64,000 nt of DNA, taken from NCBI RefSeq assembly GCF_902859695.1, contig NZ_CADIJL010000008.1:124001-188000 (forward strand), in the 5' to 3' direction. The notes under the pieces were generated by a model. The model was not told the DNA's origin. It saw only the letters and a program-made list of their open reading frames with translations, and made no database searches. A program made the position numbers and the translations under genes. This document shows positions 34,788-43,028 of this stretch, one piece after another (the first letter of the stretch is position 1; each line of letters starts with the position of its first letter). This DNA comes from Achromobacter ruhlandii (GTDB taxonomy: Bacteria > Pseudomonadota > Gammaproteobacteria > Burkholderiales > Burkholderiaceae_B).

Positions 34788-36392
34788 TCAGTGGCTATGC
34801 TCGGCACTACCCTTGCCGAGCTCCGATTTCAGGACAAAGCTACCGGCTGCGGCGTATGGTGTTCCAGCTTTCAAACCGCTGAGCACTTCGATCAGTTTGC
34901 CGTCAGAACGCCCCAAGGTAACGGGTTGGGCAACAAAGCCGTCAGCCACCTTGATAAAAATGACGCTCTTGTCTCCGATCGTCTGGATTGCGTCGGCAAC
35001 AACGCTTACCGGGACTTCGGCCTCACCGGAGACCACTTCGACATTAACGAACAAGCCAGGACGCCAGGCCATCTTCGGGTTGGCCAGGGTGACACGCGCC
35101 TTGGCAGTACGGGTTTCCTGGCCAAGCAAGGCACCAACGTAGGAGATGCTGCCTTCGGCCTTAGATTCGAAGGCCGTGGCCTTGACGACGACCTTTTCGC
35201 CGATGCGAATAATGTTCAGATCCTTGGCAGGAACAACGATTTCCGCCCAAACTGTGGACAGGTCGGAAACCGTGAATATGCTGGCATCTTCCTTGACCGC
35301 TTCGCCGAGCGCGATGTGCTTTTCCACGACCATGCCATCGAAAGGCGCCCGAATTTCGTAGCGATTGAGGCTTCCCGAAACGCTCGGGCTTGCCCCCAGG
35401 GCAATCAGTTTCTGCTGGCTGTTGGCGACAGCAATTTCAGCCTCCCGCAAAATCTGCTGAGATTGGAGGTAATCCTGCTCGGCGGAAATCTTTTCTTCCC
35501 AGAGCTTCTTTTCCCGATCGTAAGTCGATTTGGCCAGGGTCAGGCGCTTCTGCGCAGACAACAGTTCACTGCGCTGCTCGGAAAGCCCGATACTGGCGAT
35601 GACTGCCAGAACCTGCCCACGCTTGACCAACTGTCCAAGATTGGCTGGAACACTTTCAACAACACCGGCCAACCGCGGCACAACGTGAGCGGTCCGGTCT
35701 TCGTTGAAGCGGATCTCGCCCGGCAGTTGTGAAGCGGTTCTGATTTTGGCAGGAGCCGCCTTCTGGATGCCAATGGCGGCCGATTTGACCTGCTCATCGG
35801 TCAGTTCGATTTTTCCTTCTTCCCTTGTATCAATGAACAGGAACGGTGTGTTAGACACCATAGCGGTAATAGCCGCCTCAAAGGCATGGGGTTCGGCGAT
35901 CGGACTGGTGCTCATCAGGAAGTCTTGTTCCACCTTGAAGGCCACTTCCTGCTTCTCTCCGTTCGGCCGCGTCAACGTCACAGAAACCTTAGCTGCTGAC
36001 GGGGCCAAGGGCTTGTCCTGTTGGAACAGCCAGACACGAAAATGTGGCTCACCACCTTCTTCAGCCAACAATAACTCCAGGCCGAATCCATCTTCGGTAA
36101 ACAGTTTGCCTCCGTGAGCGCCAGTCGTCGGTCCATCCTCATGATGTTCAGCATCGCCGTGGCCCTTGGCGTGATCATGGCCATCGCCGGCCTGAGCACC
36201 ATGATGCTCAGCATCAGCATGTCCCTTGGATTCGGCATGGCTGGCATGTTCACCCTGCTCAGCAGACTGATCCGAAGAGGAGGAGCCCAGAATCCAGCCG
36301 CCGGCAGCAATGCCCATCGCCAAGATGACAGCGATGGCGATACCTTGTTTTTTGGAAAGGTTAAAGGCGTTCTTGTTGATATTGATTTTCAC
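34788..36392 (-). CDS. czcB: CzcB-type periplasmic adaptor with His-rich N-terminal domain
   Basis: 534 aa from a GTG start with GGAG six bases upstream. N-terminal membrane anchor: QGIAIAVILAMGIAAGGWIL. A His-rich segment follows (HASHAESKGHADAEHHGAQ, HDHAKGHGDAEHHEDG), then the HGGKLF entry of the extra CzcB domain, then the adaptor core with the coiled-coil hairpin (SELLSAQKRLTLAKSTYDRE) and YEIRAPFDGMVVEKHIALGE. The segment can bind several Zn or Co ions and hand them to CzcA. It ends in AEHSH. The gap to czcC is 9 bp. Confidence 0.94.
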   Translation of the reverse strand: MKININKNAFNLSKKQGIAIAVILAMGIAAGGWILGSSSSDQSAEQGEHASHAESKGHADAEHHGAQAGDGHDHAKGHGDAEHHEDGPTTGAHGGKLFTEDGFGLELLLAEEGGEPHFRVWLFQQDKPLAPSAAKVSVTLTRPNGEKQEVAFKVEQDFLMSTSPIAEPHAFEAAITAMVSNTPFLFIDTREEGKIELTDEQVKSAAIGIQKAAPAKIRTASQLPGEIRFNEDRTAHVVPRLAGVVESVPANLGQLVKRGQVLAVIASIGLSEQRSELLSAQKRLTLAKSTYDREKKLWEEKISAEQDYLQSQQILREAEIAVANSQQKLIALGASPSVSGSLNRYEIRAPFDGMVVEKHIALGEAVKEDASIFTVSDLSTVWAEIVVPAKDLNIIRIGEKVVVKATAFESKAEGSISYVGALLGQETRTAKARVTLANPKMAWRPGLFVNVEVVSGEAEVPVSVVADAIQTIGDKSVIFIKVADGFVAQPVTLGRSDGKLIEVLSGLKAGTPYAAAGSFVLKSELGKGSAEHSH

Positions 36393-36401
36393 AGCTTGCT
36401 C

Positions 36402-37724
36402 CTACGGACGGCTTGGCATGGCGGATGGCATTGAATTGGTGGAGCCCAGAACACGCTCCAGTTCGGCAGAAGTCCGATGCGCCTCAGACAAACTTTTCAG
36501 GTATTGGGCTCTTGCCTGAAAGAAGGTGCGTTGAGCATCCAGGACTTCCAGAAAACTGAATTTCCCAAGCTCGAACCCTTTACTAGCTGCGTCATAGGCG
36601 CTGCGTGCGCCCGGCAAAATTTCGCTTTGCAGGGCTTGAGCTTCAACGACCAGTGCCTTTAGGCGCTCCTGGTTTTGCGTAACTTCCGTGCTCAAGCGAA
36701 CCTCGGTGGCGCTCAATTCATCCCGAGCCTTATCAGCCCGCCGCAGCGCTTCATGCACATTGCCCTGGTTGCGGTCGAATATCGGGAATGGGATCGAGAG
36801 ACCCACGATGGTTTGGTTGCGCCCAAGCTCTTCAACCTTTTTTGAACCCAGGCTGACCGTGACGTTTGGAATCCGCCGAGACCGCTCGACATCGGCAAGC
36901 GCCGCAAAACGATCGGCCTCGTGGCGTGCTCGGGCAAGTACCGGAGAGTTGTTCAAGCGACGATCGATCTCGTCGGCGGAGAGGATTTCTGGCAGATTGT
37001 CGGTACGCCCCTCGACCTGTCCAAACCGTGGTGTCTTACTTCCCCAGGTCGCTGCCAGACGATTTCGTGCTGCGACCAAATCGCCTTTGGCTTGATTCAA
37101 CTCGACCCGTGCAGACGCCTCAGCAACGCGCGCCTTGGTTTCCTCAACGGGTGAGATTTTGCCGGCCGTAACCCGGCGCGATGCAGCTTGGGTAGCGCGT
37201 TGGGCGAGGCCGAGCAAATCCTCTGTTTGCAGTATCCGTTCTTGAGCCACCAGAACATCGAAGAAGGCACCAACAACGCTAGCTCGGATGCTCTGGCGTT
37301 TGGCCACCAAGTCGGCAGAGGCTACATCCCGTCCCCGCTCGGCGGAAACAATCCGTGCAGCGCGCCTGCCCCCCAACTCGATTAATTGGCTGATCTGAAC
37401 GGTTGTGGTTCGCGTTGCCTTATTCTGCGTATCTTCAACCAAGGTTGAAATTTCCGGGTTCGGCAGTATCCCTGCTTGAATCACTGCTCCCTCGACTGCT
37501 CGCAATTCGTTGGTTGCGGCAGATAGTTCGGGATTGGCCGTTAGCGCGAGATCAATTGCAGTGGAAAGGGTCAAGGTTCCGGTCGGTTCCTTGGCAAGCG
37601 CAGGTACTGCCTCGATCGGCGACGGCGCATTTTGCATCTGCGCCCAGAGGTTGGTGCTGGCAAGCACCGTAAATCCGAAAAAGGTTCGGGCCAGTAAAGT
37701 GATAATTGGTTGTTGGCGGTACAT
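36402..37724 (-). CDS. czcC: CzcC-type outer-membrane channel
   Basis: 440 aa from ATG 37724, which has GGAG upstream; two farther starts (37751, 37787) do not. Signal peptide: IITLLARTFFGFTVLASTNL ending WAQ. OEP repeats: LSTAIDLALTANPELSAATN and a second half around VLARARHEADRFAALADVER. Residues 290-320 (SIPFPIFDRNQGNVHEALRR) match CzcC. It forms the outer exit of the CzcCBA pump. First structural gene of the operon after czcI, with 124 bp between. Confidence 0.93.
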   Translation of the reverse strand: MYRQQPIITLLARTFFGFTVLASTNLWAQMQNAPSPIEAVPALAKEPTGTLTLSTAIDLALTANPELSAATNELRAVEGAVIQAGILPNPEISTLVEDTQNKATRTTTVQISQLIELGGRRAARIVSAERGRDVASADLVAKRQSIRASVVGAFFDVLVAQERILQTEDLLGLAQRATQAASRRVTAGKISPVEETKARVAEASARVELNQAKGDLVAARNRLAATWGSKTPRFGQVEGRTDNLPEILSADEIDRRLNNSPVLARARHEADRFAALADVERSRRIPNVTVSLGSKKVEELGRNQTIVGLSIPFPIFDRNQGNVHEALRRADKARDELSATEVRLSTEVTQNQERLKALVVEAQALQSEILPGARSAYDAASKGFELGKFSFLEVLDAQRTFFQARAQYLKSLSEAHRTSAELERVLGSTNSMPSAMPSRP

Positions 37725-37848
37725 CCGACTCTCCGTTGATGAAAGGTACATCAGGGAATCGGCGGGGCACCACCCCGCAAGCGGCATGGCACAGTGCGCA
37801 GCTCAAGCTGCGGCGAACTGATATGGGAAAGTAACCCAACCCCGCCGA

Positions 37849-38196
37849 TCAGGCGGAGATCGACCAGTTGGGACGTTCAGGCAAATCGCTAGGTGGCGAC
37901 GTCAAAAAGTGGGGAGACCAAGGGTGATCGGCTACGCCACCGGCAACAAGTTGGGCATTGGCAACACTGGTCAATACTGCAATACAGCTGGCATGGCAGA
38001 CAGCACAATCACTGTCGATGCCAGAGAGTTGGCCTTTGGTATCTTTAGTTCTATCGTCAGTCTGATGCTTGTGCTCGTGGTGACCAAAATGATGCGCAGT
38101 GGCTCCCGTTTCATGCTGGCAATAGGCAGCCGCCACCGACCAGGTAGTCTGGAGTGACAGTAATACCAACAGGAAAACGGCAAGCCAACGACGCAT
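37849..38196 (-). CDS. czcI: CzcI-family periplasmic protein
   Basis: 115 aa. It starts RRWLAVFLLVLLSLQTTWSV (signal), then YCQHETGATAHHFGHHEHKH and DCAVCHASCIAVL, and ends LPERPNWSISA. The His clusters and the C-x-x-C-H motif are the mark of CzcI, which is encoded first in czc operons and thought to regulate or feed CzcCBA. A second, related copy lies at 42.0-42.4 kb. Confidence 0.9.
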   Translation of the reverse strand: MRRWLAVFLLVLLSLQTTWSVAAAYCQHETGATAHHFGHHEHKHQTDDRTKDTKGQLSGIDSDCAVCHASCIAVLTSVANAQLVAGGVADHPWSPHFLTSPPSDLPERPNWSISA

Positions 38197-38366
38197 GAAG
38201 CGGATTCTATCAGCTAATATCGCAGAATTAAAAAAGCCAATCTGCTACGTTTCGTCAAATCGCAGTAGTGATGTGCAGCAGCGATGTAACCATTGCACTC
38301 ATGAAGTATTCAACAACCGCGCATTATTTCTTGCGCACTGTATGAGAAATAGTCAGTGAGCACCAA

Positions 38367-38606
38367 ATGAATACTCGAAAAGCGATACTGTTCGTGTTGA
38401 TCGTAGTCATTGTGAGTATAGGGGCTTGGGCAACCTGGAAAACGATGTATCACACTGATAGCGATGGTCATGGTCACGGCCTGAATGCAACCCATGAAAA
38501 CAACATCTCTCAGATACTCAACTGGATGGGCAGCATGTTTAGCGCCAAGCCTACCGTGCATGATCCAGCTCACGAAGAAAAAACTCCGCCCAAGCAGGAG
38601 AGATAA
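38367..38606 (+). CDS. Small membrane-anchored His-containing protein
   Basis: 79 aa. One N-terminal helix (AILFVLIVVIVSIGAWATW) is followed by a periplasmic His-rich tail (HTDSDGHGHGLNATHE, HDPAHEEK). The frame has good composition but a weak ribosome site, and it lies divergent from czcI. The 170-bp gap (38,197-38,366) between them should hold both promoters. The tail suggests weak binding of Zn, Ni or Cu. Family unknown. Confidence 0.5.
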   Translation: MNTRKAILFVLIVVIVSIGAWATWKTMYHTDSDGHGHGLNATHENNISQILNWMGSMFSAKPTVHDPAHEEKTPPKQER

Positions 38607-38658
38607 CCATCCCCCGGCCACAACAGGCCAAGGGGGTCATGAACCACCAATATACCGA

Positions 38659-38973
38659 TCAGCGGCCGCGCATCCAGCTGCCATTGTGCTGCATCATTTG
38701 CTGCTGCATACCCATGCAGGTTCCCATCATCTGCTGGCGTCGGTTGATTGCCTGAGTTGACACATCCTTGGGATTCCACCATCCCATCCATCCCATCCCA
38801 TCCCATCCCATCCCATCCCATGGCATGCCATGCCATGCCATGCATGCATGCCACTGCCACCGCAGCAGCCTGAGCCGCCAGAGAACGTCATTTCCCAGGT
38901 TTTTCGTTCTTAGCAGGTTCGTGGTGGGCATAAACCTTGGCCGCTCCATCGGATTTAACCAAAATGACATCAT
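38659..38973 (-). pseudogene. Met/Trp-rich reading frame across a pentanucleotide repeat
   Basis: The frame ends INRRQQMMGTCMGMQQQMMQ and HNGSWMRGR, a Met-rich tail seen in small periplasmic copper/metal proteins. Upstream it runs through WDGMGWDGMGW, coded by the GGATG repeat at 38,779-38,852. Beyond the repeat another frame (DVILVKSDGAAKVYAHHEPA, stop before the repeat) looks like the C-terminus of a second small protein. I think two gene remains were joined here and that the repeat has changed the frame. No signal peptide is visible, so I call it broken. Confidence 0.45.
38779..38852. repeat. CCATC/CCATG pentanucleotide microsatellite
   Basis: About seven CCATC units (one of them shortened to CATC) followed by four or five CCATG/GCATG units and two CATG. 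A five-base unit is not a multiple of three, so any gain or loss of one unit shifts the frame of a gene crossing it. Confidence 0.9.
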
Positions 38974-39001
38974 AAGCGACTGAATTTGGGCTTTCCATCC
39001 C

Positions 39002-39166
39002 GGGCGAGCCCCTGCGGCACGCCTAGAGCTGCTAGGCCGACACCGCAAGACGCGCTACCGTGGTTTGGCCAAGAACACGGCCCAACTCTTCTCGCTGTTC
39101 GGCTTCGCCAATCTGGTGCTGGCGCGCCGTTGGCTACTCGACGCCAACACCCAAGGTGCGTCCTGA
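39002..39166 (+). pseudogene. IS5-type transposase, C-terminal fragment
   Basis: The frame reads LELLGRHRKTRYRGLAKNTA and QLFSLFGFANLVLARRWLL, then a TGA at 39164-39166. RYRGLAKNTAQL is a hallmark of the C-terminus of IS5-group transposases. The rest of the element is missing. The 50 bp after the stop probably include its end. Confidence 0.8.
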
Positions 39167-39211
39167 AAACGGAAAATGGGCATAACGCCACGCAAAAACA
39201 GCGACTGGACT

Positions 39212-39233
39212 GGGAAATCAGGCCTGATTTCCC
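39212..39233. repeat. Perfect 22-bp palindrome
   Basis: GGGAAATCAGG followed by its exact complement CCTGATTTCCC, with no spacer. It lies 45 bp after the IS5-type stop, so it may be a piece of an IS end or a recombination or operator site. As a perfect palindrome without a T run it is not a terminator. Confidence 0.8.
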
Positions 39234-39320
39234 AATCAAATCTACCTCGCCCGCCTCTCGCTTTGGGGCAAGGTGAATTGTTCAGCATTTCCCTAGGCAA
39301 TATATTTTCAGGTGGGCTAA

Positions 39321-39377
39321 TTAGCCGCCTTGGTAGAGGGCTTCACGCTGCTTCTTTTCTTCCGTTGTCACCCTCAT
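39321..39377 (-). pseudogene. C-terminal fragment of a DUF4148-like protein
   Basis: The frame gives RVTTEEKKQREALYQGG and a TAA. The intact gene at 42,506 ends KMTPEERKQHDALYQGG, so this is the tail of a paralogue whose remainder has been lost. Confidence 0.7.
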
Positions 39378-39459
39378 GCAGTTGCGCTTCACCTCGTTCG
39401 CTGTAGTCGGCTTGCGGAAGGACTTCCACCTTCAAGATCGCGCCCGTGCCGGGCGCACA

Positions 39460-39489
39460 ACAAAAGGGGCTGACATCAGCCAGCCCCTT
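39460..39489 (-). terminator. Rho-independent terminator of the TonB receptor gene
   Basis: On the minus strand AAGGGGCTG and CAGCCCCTT form a nine-pair stem with an eight-base loop, followed by TTTTGTTG. It lies 24 bp after the receptor's stop. Confidence 0.8.
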
Positions 39490-39512
39490 CATGCACGAAC
39501 GATCGACGCTAA

Positions 39513-41615
39513 TCAGAAAGCGTACTTCACCCCAACCTGAATCAGGCGTGGCATGCCTACTTGAATGCCACGAGTGCGATCAACGATGTAGGTCTTGTCG
39601 AACAGGTTCTTCCCGGTGACGAATGCGGACAGCGCCTTGTCAAAGCGATAGTTGAGCGCTGTGTTCCACACGGTGTAAGCCGCAATTTCGCCCTTTTGTC
39701 CGTCAGCAGTCGGCAAGACTGTATTGGCAAAATCGGAATACTGGCTACCGACATACTGGGCTTCGATTTCGCCTCTGAAAGGCCCTACGCCATAACCAAC
39801 AGCAGCCGTCAGTGTATGTTCGGGGGCATACGCCTGTCGCTTGCCCTGAGCACCGACGATTGCACCGCTGGCAACATTGCGGAAAGCCTCGGTTTGTTCG
39901 GCGGTCGGCAACCATGTGTAAGCCATACGACCAAAAACGCCATTGGAGAACTCAGCATTGGCCGCCAATTCAAGCCCTTCGAACAAGGCCTTGCCTTGGG
40001 AAAGCGGTGTGCTGCCACCGGCAATTGAACCAACGGCGATCAGGTTGTCGTAATCGTTGCGGAAATAGGCCGCCTGGACGGAGACGCCCGACAAGGGTTG
40101 GGCACGAACACCGAATTCAAAATTCAGCGATTTTTCGTAATCCACATCCACCACGGTGCCCGTGCCACCAATCAGATCCTCGACGCGCGGAGGAGCAAAA
40201 CCCTTGTGCAGGCTGGTGAAGACGGTCAATGTCGGCATCGGGTTCCAGGTCGCGCCAATGCCCGGCGTGAAGGTATGAACACTGTTTTCACCGCTCTGAC
40301 CGGTCAGGCGATTGGTCCGCTCGGCTTTGATCGACTCATAACGGGCAATAGGCGTCACGCTGAACTGGCCAATGTCGAAACGGTTGGCAACGAAGCCGGA
40401 GTAGGCGCTGGTCTGGCGATGATTATTCTCGGCCAGGGTGCCGGTGCGTGCCGTCGGGCTGGTGCCGTTGATCTGTATGCGATTCTGCTCCTCGAAATGA
40501 GCACGAACACCCGCCTGAAACTCACCCAGTCCATGCGCTACGGTCAGACGTGGTTCTATCCCCCAGGTTTCGTAACTGCGTAGACGCCCCTGGGTGGAGT
40601 TGCAGGTATCGGGATCAATCGCAACACCGGCCAGACGAGAAGGATTCAATGCTGCGCATTGTGCATCCTGACTGTTGCTGGCCTGACGCCACCAATCGCG
40701 ATCGAACTTCGAGTAATACACGCTGGTCGTCAGCGTTGATTTATCGCTGATCAGGAAATCATGCGTTGCGGAAAGCCCAACCCGTTCCGCTTCAAAACGA
40801 TCATTTTTGAACGGATTGTAGCGAGCCTCCAAGCGGTCGAACTCGGCCTGGGTCAAGCCGGAATAGGTCAACATCGAATCTTCTTTGTAGAAGTTCCCGC
40901 GCAAGGTGATCGCATGCCGCTCACTCAATATGGCGCCATACTTGATATTGAGGTCATCCAGTTTGTGATTCATGTTGTCCCGGGCACCGTCACCTTCCTT
41001 GTGCCCGTAGTCCACCGTAAAACCGCCACCACCCACATTCACCTTGCCGTTGAAGTAGTCACGGTTGCCGACGACACCCTGGACATAACCCCCAAAACTC
41101 TGGCGCGGTGCCGGCGTAATGTAGTTCACCACGCCACCAACCGTTTGCGGGCCGAACATCAGGGAACTGGCCCCCTTCAAGACTTCGATCCGCTCGTAAC
41201 GGTCCACCATGGGATGGTAGTAGCTGGCATTGTCACCGTAGGGCGCATAGGCCAGAGGCAAACCGTCTTCGAGCAGGGTGATTTTGGTTGAACGCGTCGG
41301 GTTCAGGCCGCGCATGGCAATGTTGGGGCGCAAACCGAAACCCTCTTCATCGCGGGCATGAACACCGGGAACTTTGCGCAAGGCTTCATTCACGGTGAAA
41401 ACGTGAGAATCTTCCAGTTCCTTCTTGCCAAGAATCTGGCCGGCACCACCCAGGGTCGACAGATTTTCTTCGCTACCGATCACCTGAATGGTAGCCAAGG
41501 TTTTTTCAGCGGCGCCTTCCTTGGCATATACAGCCGGAACGCAAGCATATGCAGCGGCAATCGCCAGGACGAGCGGGGTGGGAGAAAATGAATTTCTCGA
41601 TAAGCAATACTTCAT
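39513..41615 (-). CDS. TonB-dependent outer-membrane receptor (FecA-like)
   Basis: 700 aa, normal length. Signal peptide: residues 1-31, ending ACVPAVYAKE. Plug domain: LATIQVIGSEENLSTLGGAG (TonB-box region), EALRKVPGVHARDEEGFGLR, PNIAMRGLNPTRSTKITLLE and RYERIEVLKGASSLMFGPQT. The barrel ends with RLIQVGVKYAF. It has no N-terminal signalling domain. The plug is close to FecA-type receptors for iron complexes; other metal chelates are possible. It needs TonB-ExbBD from the host. It has its own terminator and a possible Fur site 100 bp upstream. Confidence 0.92.
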   Translation of the reverse strand: MKYCLSRNSFSPTPLVLAIAAAYACVPAVYAKEGAAEKTLATIQVIGSEENLSTLGGAGQILGKKELEDSHVFTVNEALRKVPGVHARDEEGFGLRPNIAMRGLNPTRSTKITLLEDGLPLAYAPYGDNASYYHPMVDRYERIEVLKGASSLMFGPQTVGGVVNYITPAPRQSFGGYVQGVVGNRDYFNGKVNVGGGGFTVDYGHKEGDGARDNMNHKLDDLNIKYGAILSERHAITLRGNFYKEDSMLTYSGLTQAEFDRLEARYNPFKNDRFEAERVGLSATHDFLISDKSTLTTSVYYSKFDRDWWRQASNSQDAQCAALNPSRLAGVAIDPDTCNSTQGRLRSYETWGIEPRLTVAHGLGEFQAGVRAHFEEQNRIQINGTSPTARTGTLAENNHRQTSAYSGFVANRFDIGQFSVTPIARYESIKAERTNRLTGQSGENSVHTFTPGIGATWNPMPTLTVFTSLHKGFAPPRVEDLIGGTGTVVDVDYEKSLNFEFGVRAQPLSGVSVQAAYFRNDYDNLIAVGSIAGGSTPLSQGKALFEGLELAANAEFSNGVFGRMAYTWLPTAEQTEAFRNVASGAIVGAQGKRQAYAPEHTLTAAVGYGVGPFRGEIEAQYVGSQYSDFANTVLPTADGQKGEIAAYTVWNTALNYRFDKALSAFVTGKNLFDKTYIVDRTRGIQVGMPRLIQVGVKYAF

Positions 41616-41717
41616 GGAGAATCTCCGAAGGCAGTTTTAGCGGTACTGGCTGGCTGCCTAGGAAAGCTCCCTCGGTTGCTGGCTTGTAAGTTGGTAAGAA
41701 CATCTGTCATAAATTGT

Positions 41718-41738
41718 AAATGAAAGTAAATCTCATTT
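41718..41738. promoter_or_regulatory. Possible Fur-type operator before the TonB receptor
   Basis: AAATGA and TCATTT form an inverted repeat around AAGTAAATC in a very AT-rich stretch 100 bp upstream of the receptor start. It is only a moderate match to the Fur box. Confidence 0.35.
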
Positions 41739-41865
41739 CAATTCAGGAATTAATTCTACTTTGTTAGATTGGTCATCAATTTGATGTTGCGAGGGTTTCG
41801 GCCTGTTTTCGGTAAGCGGATTGGTTTATCTTGAGGCGCTGATGGCAGGTAAAGCAGCGATTCGA

Positions 41866-41980
41866 GCACCAACAAGTTCGCACCCATATCTGCGAAGACT
41901 ATATCCACATCATGGACTCCCCGAATACCACCAGCCCGAGGAACAAGATCTTGATGCCCATAGCGCGGCTCAGGCCGCGA
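41866..41980 (-). pseudogene. C-terminal fragment of a CadA/ZntA-type ATPase
   Basis: The minus-strand frame reads SRAMGIKILFLGLVVFGES and MMWI; one frame over it reads VFADMGANLLVLESL. This matches the end of the intact ATPase at 45.1 kb (LALGIKVVFLGLAVFG, MAVFADMGASLLVV). A frameshift near 41908 and the loss of everything upstream make it a relic. It lies beside the second czcI copy. Confidence 0.8.
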
Positions 41981-42022
41981 ACGCGAAGGGAAAGCGAATC
42001 AGGGAAACGCCCGTCCCGTCGA

Positions 42023-42367
42023 TCAGGCGGAGATGGACCAATTGGGACGTTCGGGCTGGCCGCCAGGTGGGGATGTCAAAAACGGGACTGTCCGAAAATG
42101 ATCAGCAACAACACCGATTTCGGGCACCGAACTGCTAAAGGCGGTCAATGCGGCAATACAGCCCGCATGACAGACAGCACAATCATTGTCCACATCGGAA
42201 AGAGAATCTTTGACAAGCTTCTCGTTATCTTCAGCCTGATGCTTGTGGTCGTGATGACTGAAGTGCTGTGCCGATCCCGTTTCGTGCTGGCAACAGGTAG
42301 CGGGCACAACCCAGAAAATCTGGAGCGGCAAGACAATCAACAGGAGAATGGAAAGCCAGCGACGTAT
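42023..42367 (-). CDS. czcI: Second CzcI-family protein, start codon altered
   Basis: The frame aligns over its whole length with CzcI at 37,849: RRWLSILLLIVLPLQIFWVV (signal), CQHETGSAQHFSHHDHKHQ, DCAVCHAGCIAAL, and the same end PERPNWSISA. Where the other copy has ATG this one has ATA (42367-42365), so it needs a rare start there or starts at TTG 42340, which would cut the signal peptide. It may be silent. Length from the ATA codon is 114 aa. Confidence 0.75.
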   Translation of the reverse strand: MRRWLSILLLIVLPLQIFWVVPATCCQHETGSAQHFSHHDHKHQAEDNEKLVKDSLSDVDNDCAVCHAGCIAALTAFSSSVPEIGVVADHFRTVPFLTSPPGGQPERPNWSISA

Positions 42368-42505
42368 GGTATGAGTATTAACAGAATTGAAGTGTGTTCA
42401 AAAAGCCAAGCCGGCAGCGCAAATTGAATTTGAAGGCGAGTTGACGATGACCAGAGTTTCTCTAGTCATCGTCCGATGGGCGACACATCCTTCCTCGGCG
42501 TGCAG

Positions 42506-42883
42506 TTAACCGCCCTGGTACAATGCATCGTGCTGCTTCCGTTCTTCCGGTGTCATTTTCATGGATGGTGCAGGGGTGTTGTGCTGGAGTTTGTCGACAT
42601 GCTGCCATTTCCCATCGCGGTAGGCATATTCGTGCGGAATCAGTGCCCAGCCTTGGTCACCGCCCACGTAACGATACTGGCCATCCGCGCTAACCGGATT
42701 GCGTTTGAAGTCATCGAGCTCCTGTTGCACTTGCTGGGCGGATTTGCTGCCCGAGTCGTGCGCCGGGTAGAATTTTGTCGTACCCTCCGGCGTGCTGTGC
42801 ATGACCGACTCGGCCAACACCTGCCCTGACAGGGCCAAACCAGCACAGAGAACGGGGATGGAAAGGGCTTGTTTGACGTTCAT
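42506..42883 (-). CDS. Small secreted protein, DUF4148-like
   Basis: 125 aa. Signal peptide: ALSIPVLCAGLALSGQVLAE. The mature part has SAQQVQQELDDFKRNPVSAD and QYRYVGGDQGWALIPHEYAY, and ends TPEERKQHDALYQGG. The QQVQQEL...NPV pattern recalls DUF4148 proteins, secreted proteins of betaproteobacteria without known function. GAAGGAG lies before the ATG. It is divergent from the two-component genes with 145 bp between, so it is likely a target of that regulator. A C-terminal relic of a paralogue is at 39.3 kb. Confidence 0.75.
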   Translation of the reverse strand: MNVKQALSIPVLCAGLALSGQVLAESVMHSTPEGTTKFYPAHDSGSKSAQQVQQELDDFKRNPVSADGQYRYVGGDQGWALIPHEYAYRDGKWQHVDKLQHNTPAPSMKMTPEERKQHDALYQGG

Positions 42884-43028
42884 GATAGAACTCCTTCAAT
42901 GATGTTTAGGTTCATCGGGTTTGGGGTATGCCGAACAACTGAACGGCATGGATGAACTATAAAAAATCAGCACTGACAGAACGCCAACAGGAAGTTTACA
43001 AAATTGACATCTTTCGATTCGTGAAGAA
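42884..43028. promoter_or_regulatory. Shared promoter region, regulator gene and secreted-protein gene
   Basis: 145 bp between divergent genes. Around 42995-43010 GTTTACAAAATTGACA lies close to the regulator start and resembles operator halves of CopR/CzcR-type regulators. This is a visual match only. Confidence 0.4.

Noticed and set aside
38779-38852. CRISPR-like repeat array
   Set aside because: The unit is only five bases without spacers, so it is a microsatellite.
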